Assembly (NCBI GenBank): GCA_963738835.1
Contig: CAVTYH010000001.1
Span: 558,001 to 622,000, forward strand
DNA length: 64,000 nucleotides
From: CAVTYH01 sp963738835
GTDB lineage: Bacteria > Planctomycetota > Planctomycetia > Pirellulales > JADZDJ01
Direction of reading: 5' to 3'
Both the position numbers and the translations under genes were made by a program. This document shows, piece after piece, positions 58,969 through 64,000 of this stretch (its first letter is position 1; the number at the start of each line of letters is the position of its first letter). The notes under the pieces were generated by a model. That model was not told the origin of the DNA. It made no database searches and worked only from the letters and a program-made list of their open reading frames with translations.

Positions 58969-59948
58969 GCCAAACGTGGGAATGCCGATCGTATCGGCCA
59001 GGAGACGAGAACGGCATCCGCGACTTGTACCGCGAGGTCTTCCATATCGACATGTCGCCTCAGCTGTGGCACTGGATGTATCAATTATGCCCAGCCGGGC
59101 CCGCGGTTATTGTCGTTTTGGAATATCAAGGGCGGTTGGCCGGACATTATGCGGTACAACCGCGCGAATTCTGGATGGTTGGGCAGCGCTGCACTGCAGG
59201 CATTGCCGTTGGTACGATGTTGCTGCCAAGCATTCGCAGCGTAAGTGCCCTTAGCGATCTGGCGCAGCAGGCATATCTGTTGTGTCGGCAGCGAGGCTAT
59301 GAATGGCTGTACGCATTTCCGAATGATCAGGCCCATCGGGTACGCTGCGCACTCTTGGGGTGGCGGCCACTGCCGGAAATCGTCGAGTGGGACGGTCCCT
59401 TGCCACGGGTGAATTCGGCCGTGGCCGACAACGTGCGTACTTGGTCGCAAATGCCCGGTCATATTGATTTTGCACCGCTGTTTTCAGAACCGGCGCAGCG
59501 GGCGAATCCGGGCTCGGAATGGATTTATCCCGCGCGTTCCACCGACTGGATCCGATGGCGATATTTTGAGCGACCTGACAGCGAGTACATTTTGCACACG
59601 CTCGCCGAACAGCAGGGTGTGTTGGGGTATGCGGTTACCAAGCGATATACTCGAGACGGCGTGCGCTACGGTCACGTGCTGGATTGGCGCATGGCGGCAA
59701 ATGCCAGCGATCGGACCGCGGACTTGTTGACCTCGGTATGGAGACAGTTACTCGATTGGAATGTCGAGAGGGTTTCTTGCTGGGCCCGGGGGCAAACCGA
59801 ACTTGTAAAATGGTTAACGATGGCTGGTCTCTCGATGGCAGGCATTAAAACAAACTTTTGTTATTTCGACTTGAACGATCGCCATGATGCGTTGCTGAAC
59901 CAGGCCAGTGCGTGGCAGGTTGAGATGGCCGAGAGTGATCGATACTGA
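58965..59948 (+). CDS. GNAT-family acyltransferase
   Basis: 327 residues. The N-terminal GNAT half reads YRPGDENGIRDLYREVFHID, then AVIVVLEYQGRLAGHYAVQP and the CoA-loop-like region AGIAVGTMLLPSIRSVSALS. The second half repeats a looser GNAT-like pattern (SEYILHTLAEQQGVLGYAVT). Similar proteins occur in planctomycete polysaccharide loci. It is coupled to the ACP gene by a 4-bp overlap, which suggests an acyl-ACP donor. The frame is intact. The acceptor is unknown; an amino sugar produced by the aminotransferase or deacetylase is a reasonable guess. Confidence 0.72.
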   Translation: MSQTWECRSYRPGDENGIRDLYREVFHIDMSPQLWHWMYQLCPAGPAVIVVLEYQGRLAGHYAVQPREFWMVGQRCTAGIAVGTMLLPSIRSVSALSDLAQQAYLLCRQRGYEWLYAFPNDQAHRVRCALLGWRPLPEIVEWDGPLPRVNSAVADNVRTWSQMPGHIDFAPLFSEPAQRANPGSEWIYPARSTDWIRWRYFERPDSEYILHTLAEQQGVLGYAVTKRYTRDGVRYGHVLDWRMAANASDRTADLLTSVWRQLLDWNVERVSCWARGQTELVKWLTMAGLSMAGIKTNFCYFDLNDRHDALLNQASAWQVEMAESDRY

Positions 59949-60007
59949 AGAGACCCGAAGTCTGAAGTTCTTGCGGATGTCTGACAGCGTACATCGGAGT
60001 TAGTAGT

Positions 60008-60733
60008 ATGCGGGCGTTAAATTCGATTGGATTGGGACTCAAGCGAATAATCGATTTAGTCGCTGCGATCGTGCTGTTGGTCGTCTGTTCGCCTTTGTTT
60101 CTCGTCGTGGCGATTCTCATCAAACTCGATTCGTCCGGGCCGGTGTTTTTTCGCCAGGAGCGAATCGGGTACCGCGGACGACTGTTTCGCATTTTTAAGT
60201 TTCGCACCATGACGGCCAACGCGGACCAAATCACCCGAGGCATGCCCGGCGATGCCGCCTGTCCGTTGATTACTCGTGTAGGACAACACTTGCGGAACTA
60301 TCGAATTGATGAATTGCCGCAACTAATCAATGTCGTATGGGGTGAAATGAGTCTTGTCGGCCCACGGCCCCTGGTGCCCGTCTACGCGAACGCTTGGACC
60401 GACGAGGAACGTAAGCGACTCAACATGCGGCCTGGGATGACCGGATGGCAACAAGTAAACGGCGCGGCAACCCACGACTGGGCGCAGCGCGTCGCGCTCG
60501 ATGTCTGGTATGTCGAGCATTGGACGTTGTGTTTAGACATTTTGATCGTGCTTCGCACTCCTTGGGTCGTTATCGCCGCACAGACGGTTTATGGCAGCGA
60601 CGGAATCGATAGCAGCTCAATTCCTCCTCGCGCTGGCGGCGACAACTTCCAAGTCTTCGGATCCGTCGTCTGTTGGGCGACAACCTTGACCTCCGAGTCG
60701 CTGCCGAAGCAGCGAAGATCACCGGATTTCTGA
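60008..60733 (+). CDS. Initiating sugar transferase (polyprenyl-phosphate phosphoglycosyl transferase, PglC/WcaJ type)
   Basis: 241 residues, membrane-bound. A re-entrant N-terminal helix (IIDLVAAIVLLVVCSPLFLV) is followed by the catalytic core: SGPVFFRQERIGYRGRLFRI (the EERIG-type motif), FKFRTMTANADQ, YRIDELPQLINVVWGEMSLV and GPRPLVPVYA, then RPGMTGWQQVNG and WYVEHWTLCLDILIVLRTPW. It transfers the first sugar phosphate to undecaprenyl phosphate. The about 30-residue C-terminal tail is unusual. It is followed after 4 bp by the first NeuD-type gene. Confidence 0.9.
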   Translation: MRALNSIGLGLKRIIDLVAAIVLLVVCSPLFLVVAILIKLDSSGPVFFRQERIGYRGRLFRIFKFRTMTANADQITRGMPGDAACPLITRVGQHLRNYRIDELPQLINVVWGEMSLVGPRPLVPVYANAWTDEERKRLNMRPGMTGWQQVNGAATHDWAQRVALDVWYVEHWTLCLDILIVLRTPWVVIAAQTVYGSDGIDSSSIPPRAGGDNFQVFGSVVCWATTLTSESLPKQRRSPDF

Positions 60734-60737
60734 GCAA

Positions 60738-61388
60738 ATGAGATCAGGTCTGGAAGTAATCGTTATTGGCGCTGGCGGCCATGCCAAGGTCGTCATCAGC
60801 TCTTTGCGTGCCAGCGGATGGTCTGTTCGAGTCGTTTACGATGACGACCCCAAAAAATGGAATCACACGATCCTGGATGTGCCGATATTGGGGCCTGTCG
60901 AAAAGCTTGGCGAACCTGATCGTTGCCCTGCCGTTATCGCCGTCGGGGATCCTCTGTTTCGCGAGGAGGTTGCAAGACAGTATGATCGGGACTGGGTCAC
61001 CGTGATTCACCCTAGAGCCTATGTCGACGATACTGCAACCGTCGGGCCTGGAACAGTGGTTTTTGCGGGTGCCGTTATTCAGCCGGAAGTTTCCATTGGC
61101 ACCCATGCAATTATCAATACGTCCGCAAGCGTGGATCACGATTGTATTCTCGACGATTATGTCCACATCGGGCCGGGAGCACATTTGGCGGCCAGTGTTC
61201 ACGTTCAGCACGGAACATTTCTGGGAACCGGATCGTATGCAATTCCTGGCATTACAATCGGCAAATGTTCAACGATTGGGGCGGGGGCTACTGTGATTCG
61301 CGATATTCCCGACAATGTCACAGCTGTTGGATGTCCGGCACGTATTATTAAACGACACCAACCGTTTATTAAACGACACCAGCCGTAA
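60738..61388 (+). CDS. NeuD/PglD-type sugar acyltransferase (first), with duplicated C-terminus
   Basis: 216 residues. The N-terminal Rossmann-like UDP-sugar-binding part is EVIVIGAGGHAKVVISSLRA; the C-terminal left-handed beta helix shows hexapeptides (VGPGTVVFAGAVIQPEVSIG; IINTSASVDHDCILDDYVHI; GAGATVIRDIPDNVTAVGCP). Family members N- or O-acylate nucleotide amino sugars. The last residues, KRHQPF-IKRHQP, come from a 21-bp tandem duplication (61347-61367/61368-61388). It is tightly coupled to the sugar transferase and an ACP. Confidence 0.85.
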   Translation: MRSGLEVIVIGAGGHAKVVISSLRASGWSVRVVYDDDPKKWNHTILDVPILGPVEKLGEPDRCPAVIAVGDPLFREEVARQYDRDWVTVIHPRAYVDDTATVGPGTVVFAGAVIQPEVSIGTHAIINTSASVDHDCILDDYVHIGPGAHLAASVHVQHGTFLGTGSYAIPGITIGKCSTIGAGATVIRDIPDNVTAVGCPARIIKRHQPFIKRHQP

Positions 61389-61413
61389 AAGCGTATTTGT
61401 GAGGAATGGGGCA

Positions 61414-61671
61414 ATGAATCGAACGACAGAAGTTAGAGCCGCCGTAGAGGCTGAGGTCCAGCGCATCTTAGAGCACTCGGGCAGGCCTTTGCAGTCGCCC
61501 CAGGATGATGATGCACTGTTCCGAATGGGGCTAGATTCTTTGGACTTAGCGCAGCTCGTCGTGGCGTTGGAACAGCGGTTGGGCGTCGATCCGTTCCGCA
61601 AACAAGGCTCTCCAATTCGCACGTTCGGCGATTTGATAAATGCTTATCGCATCGAATTGGAAAAGAATTAG
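61414..61671 (+). CDS. Acyl carrier protein (second)
   Basis: 85 residues: MNRTTEVRAAVEAEVQRILE, FRMGLDSLDLAQLVVALEQR with the phosphopantetheine Ser in LDSLDL, and TFGDLINAYRIELEKN. ATG 61414. It differs clearly from the ACP at 58732, so the locus uses two carriers. It sits between the two NeuD/PglD-type acyltransferases. Confidence 0.85.
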   Translation: MNRTTEVRAAVEAEVQRILEHSGRPLQSPQDDDALFRMGLDSLDLAQLVVALEQRLGVDPFRKQGSPIRTFGDLINAYRIELEKN

Positions 61672-61720
61672 TAATTGGCTGTTGCACGCTTACTTAGCGG
61701 GCATTCACTGTATCGAAGTC

Positions 61721-62407
61721 ATGCACGATCTTATCATTGTTGGAGCCGGCGCTTTCGCTCGCGAAATCAGGCAACTGGTTCCGCAGAGCTTTCCGTATCG
61801 TTCGGTGAAGCTAAAAGGATTCCTATCAAGCAACCCGCGCGATCTTGAGAACTATGAAATATCAGAACCGATTCTCGCGGATCCGGATATTTATGTTCCG
61901 CAAGAGAACGACCGTTTTTTGTTGGCGATTGGCGACATCGAGGCTCGGCAGCGCATCGCCGAGCGTCTTAAAGCACGTGGAGCTCGCTTTCTGAGCCTCA
62001 TTCATCGGACAGCGTACATCGATAACCGAGCTGAAGTTGGCGAAGGCTGCATTATTTACCCCTTCGTCACAATTATGAATGATGCGAAAGTATCCGACTT
62101 CGTCTCGATGAACATTTACTCTTCCGCCGGCCACGATGCCAGAATCGGGCGGTTCTGCAATTTGTCTCCTTACGCAACCATGAACGGATTTAGCGTACTT
62201 GAAGACGAAGTATTTTTAGGAACCCATGCCAGCGTATTGGCTTATCGACGTGTAGGACGTGGCTCCAAGGTCAGCGCAAACTCGGTGGTGACGCAGGATG
62301 TACGACCGCGCATCGTTAGTGTTTGGCGTTCCAGGCAGGCAGACAGCGTTGATTTCGACCTCATCTTAGCTTCTGAAGGCACGGCCTCTCCCGGTGAGCT
62401 TGGTTGA
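61721..62407 (+). CDS. NeuD/PglD-type sugar acyltransferase (second)
   Basis: 228 residues from ATG 61721. HDLIIVGAGAFAREIRQLVP is the nucleotide-sugar-binding start; the beta helix follows (GCIIYPFVTIMNDAKVSDFV; NIYSSAGHDARIGRFCNLSP with the general-base His; VEDEVFLG-type turn; GRGSKVSANSVVTQDVRPRI). It is a distant paralogue of the one at 60738. Either acetyl-CoA or an acyl-ACP could be the donor; the flanking ACP makes the latter worth testing. Confidence 0.82.
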   Translation: MHDLIIVGAGAFAREIRQLVPQSFPYRSVKLKGFLSSNPRDLENYEISEPILADPDIYVPQENDRFLLAIGDIEARQRIAERLKARGARFLSLIHRTAYIDNRAEVGEGCIIYPFVTIMNDAKVSDFVSMNIYSSAGHDARIGRFCNLSPYATMNGFSVLEDEVFLGTHASVLAYRRVGRGSKVSANSVVTQDVRPRIVSVWRSRQADSVDFDLILASEGTASPGELG

Positions 62408-62676
62408 CGTTTGCCGATAACCAGCGAATAGATTTCACGACATCGACTGAGCGATGTGGTAAATAAGCAACAGTGTGTTGGCAATCGCATCCGTTTTCAT
62501 TGACACAGAACCGCGGTTAAGAATTGGGCGTTTGCCAGTTTGAAGATGATTTTTAAGATGAGCCACAATTGTCGGCACGGCGTTTGCCATTCAATTCGAG
62601 TTCTTTGTAGCTTCGCTTAAGAAATGATTGACGCAGTAGCATGTCGCAAGTCGGAGCCAACGACAGTAAGTGCATC

Positions 62677-64000
62677 CATGCATCAAAAAACGGAGTTTGA
62701 CCTGCAACAAATCAATGTCGCCAGTCATCCCCAGGGACCAACTGCTCTGGCACAAAAATCGCTGCTGCACCATATTTCCTGGACTTTGATCGGGAATGTG
62801 ATTTATGTTGCCTGCCAGGCTGGATGGTTGATTCTAATTTCAAAGTTGAGTAACGAGGGATCACGGGGGCGATTTGTTTTAGCGTTGTCAATTACCACTC
62901 CCGTGATCTTTTTTTCCGCCGTGGCGATGCGGCAGATGCTGGCGACCGATGTCAAACACGAATATCCTTTCTCGGTATACCTGCGCATCCGCTTGTTGAC
63001 CACCGTCTTGGCGATTGTCGTGATCGGCGGAATCGCCGCTGTACAATGGAGCGACCATCGCGCCGCCGCAGTCGTGTTGCTGTTAGTGGGAACAGCTAAG
63101 GCGTTTGAGTCGATCAGCGACATCATTTTTGGGCGGATGCAGCAATTCGAACGACTTGATCGCGTGGCACTCTCGATGATGATCAAAGGCCTGATTTCAC
63201 TAATCATGCTGGCGATCGGACTTGCCGTCACGCATGATGCTGTCGGAGCTGCTGCCGGAATTGCCATTAGCTTCTTGATAACGCTGCTATTGATTGATAT
63301 CCCCAGCGCACGGTTGGTGACGAAACACGCAGCACTGTCAGAATCGCACGCGCACTCTGCTCGGAATGGGGGGCCTTGGTTCTTCAGCGGTTCTTCCGGT
63401 TTGCAGCTTGTTCGTGGCGCTGCACCCTTGGCCTTTGCCAGCGGATTGGTCGTATTGAATCCAAACATTCTGATTTATTTCATCCGCTGGAGTTCGGGAG
63501 AGCGCACCGAAGAACTGGTCGGAGTCTATGGATCGCTAAGCTATTTGGCACAAATTGGCACGATTGTGGTCGCCGGCGCTGGGCATGGCCGCCGTAACAC
63601 GGCTCGCGTCCTATTTTGCGGATGGAAAGATTCGAGAGTATTACCGCGTGCTCTGGCGGCTCGTGGGTTTGTGTTTTGCGCTGGGGGTGCTGGGTGCAAT
63701 CGTCACGTTACTGGCCGGAAAAGAAGTACTCGCGATTCTGTTTCGCAAAGGCGATGCGGCTTACGCCGGCGTACTGGCATGGGTCATGGTCGCAGCGGCA
63801 ATTTCCTACATTGCAAGCATCCTTGGACTCGCCGTCACTGCCACACGCACTTTTCATCGGTTCACCGTGCCGTACCTGATAGTAACGATCGTAGCAATAA
63901 TCGCCTCCGCACTGCTGATTCCTCGGTTCGGATTGACAGGCCCGCCTGGCAAGTTGCGCGTTTCAATCTTGCGGCCTGTATGACGGCTGATATTTATTCT
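62677..64000 (+). CDS. Polysaccharide flippase/O-antigen transporter (MOP superfamily), partial, frameshifted
   Basis: ATG 62677 (MHQKTEFDLQQINVASHPQG) with first helix HHISWTLIGNVIYVACQAGW, then about ten more helices (TPVIFFSAVAMRQMLATDVK; SVYLRIRLLTTVLAIVVIGG; SLIMLAIGLAVTH). A shift near 63585 continues as MAAVTRLASYFADGKIREYY and LAGKEVLAILFRKGDAAYAG, and another near 63945 returns to the first frame (WQVARFNLAACMTADIYS), open to the window end. The pattern is Wzx-like: it flips lipid-linked repeat units to the periplasm. A 221-codon antisense frame over the same bases is a shadow. Confidence 0.82.

Noticed and set aside
62803..63468. A 221-codon leftward frame near the window end
   Set aside because: It is antisense to the flippase, whose helices are continuous in the sense frame from 62677.
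1..64000. CRISPR arrays and complete insertion sequences
   Set aside because: No regularly spaced repeats with unique spacers, and no transposase with flanking inverted repeats, were found.

Overview
The window looks like a chromosome segment of a planctomycete, most likely of the order Pirellulales. The markers are a DUF1559 pseudopilin-like protein, PEP-CTERM/exosortase sorting, an N-terminal LEPR-XLL-type motif (ESLETRMMLSA) on a giant surface protein, a secreted protein with the motif SWGFYPTKWRRWP, BlaI/M56 regulator pairs, and several planctomycete-style palindromic repeats. An important caveat is that about half of the long genes are broken by one or more single-base frameshifts, often at homopolymers, while the encoded protein stays recognisable on both sides. 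This looks like residual assembly error rather than gene decay, so split genes are annotated here as one CDS.

Layout. 1-2.5 kb: M56 (BlaR1-like) membrane peptidase and BlaI repressor, with a promoter/operator candidate. 2.9-5.1 kb: SDR reductase and AMP-forming acyl ligase. 5.3-7.2 kb: PEP-CTERM subtilase. 7.3-10.7 kb: EmrA/EmrB-type efflux pair. 10.74 kb: tRNA-Met(CAT), which holds a roughly 17.7 kb integrative element (10791-28556). The element has a 17-bp perfect att core at both ends. Its integrase reads into the tRNA at the left end, and the displaced C-terminal tail of that integrase can be read at the right end. A leftward replication/regulation operon (Xis-like HTH, CHC2/TOPRIM/DUF3987 protein, zinc-ribbon protein, XRE regulator, integrase) fills the left part. 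The cargo is a roughly 2,900-residue LEPR-XLL/RTX/Rhs protein with a DUF4258-like C-terminal toxin, an adjacent candidate immunity gene, and orphan Rhs fragments.

28.6-33 kb: integrase remnant, DUF4396 membrane protein with an in-frame 53-codon repeat insertion, O-methyltransferase, hypothetical proteins and a DUF1559 protein. 33.7-36.8 kb: a compact restriction-modification island comprising m5C methyltransferase, XRE controller, GIY-YIG nuclease and Vsr mismatch endonuclease. 37.7-44.6 kb: secreted protein, GAF-PPM phosphatase, tRNA-Leu(GAG), beta-carbonic anhydrase, membrane glycerophosphodiesterase and ThrE-type exporter.

44.9-64 kb: an exopolysaccharide/exosortase locus. Leftward are exosortase, BY-kinase/Wzz and EpsI. 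Rightward are a Wza-like export lipoprotein, a secreted proline-rich protein, a NusG/RfaH-like antiterminator, PLP aminotransferase, a membrane-anchored epimerase, PIG-L deacetylase, VOC protein, FkbH-like HAD protein, two acyl carrier proteins, GNAT protein, initiating sugar transferase, two NeuD/PglD-type acyltransferases and a flippase cut by the window end. Together these could build a polysaccharide carrying ACP-derived acyl groups and export it. The exosortase/EpsI pair could process PEP-CTERM proteins such as the subtilase at 5.3 kb.
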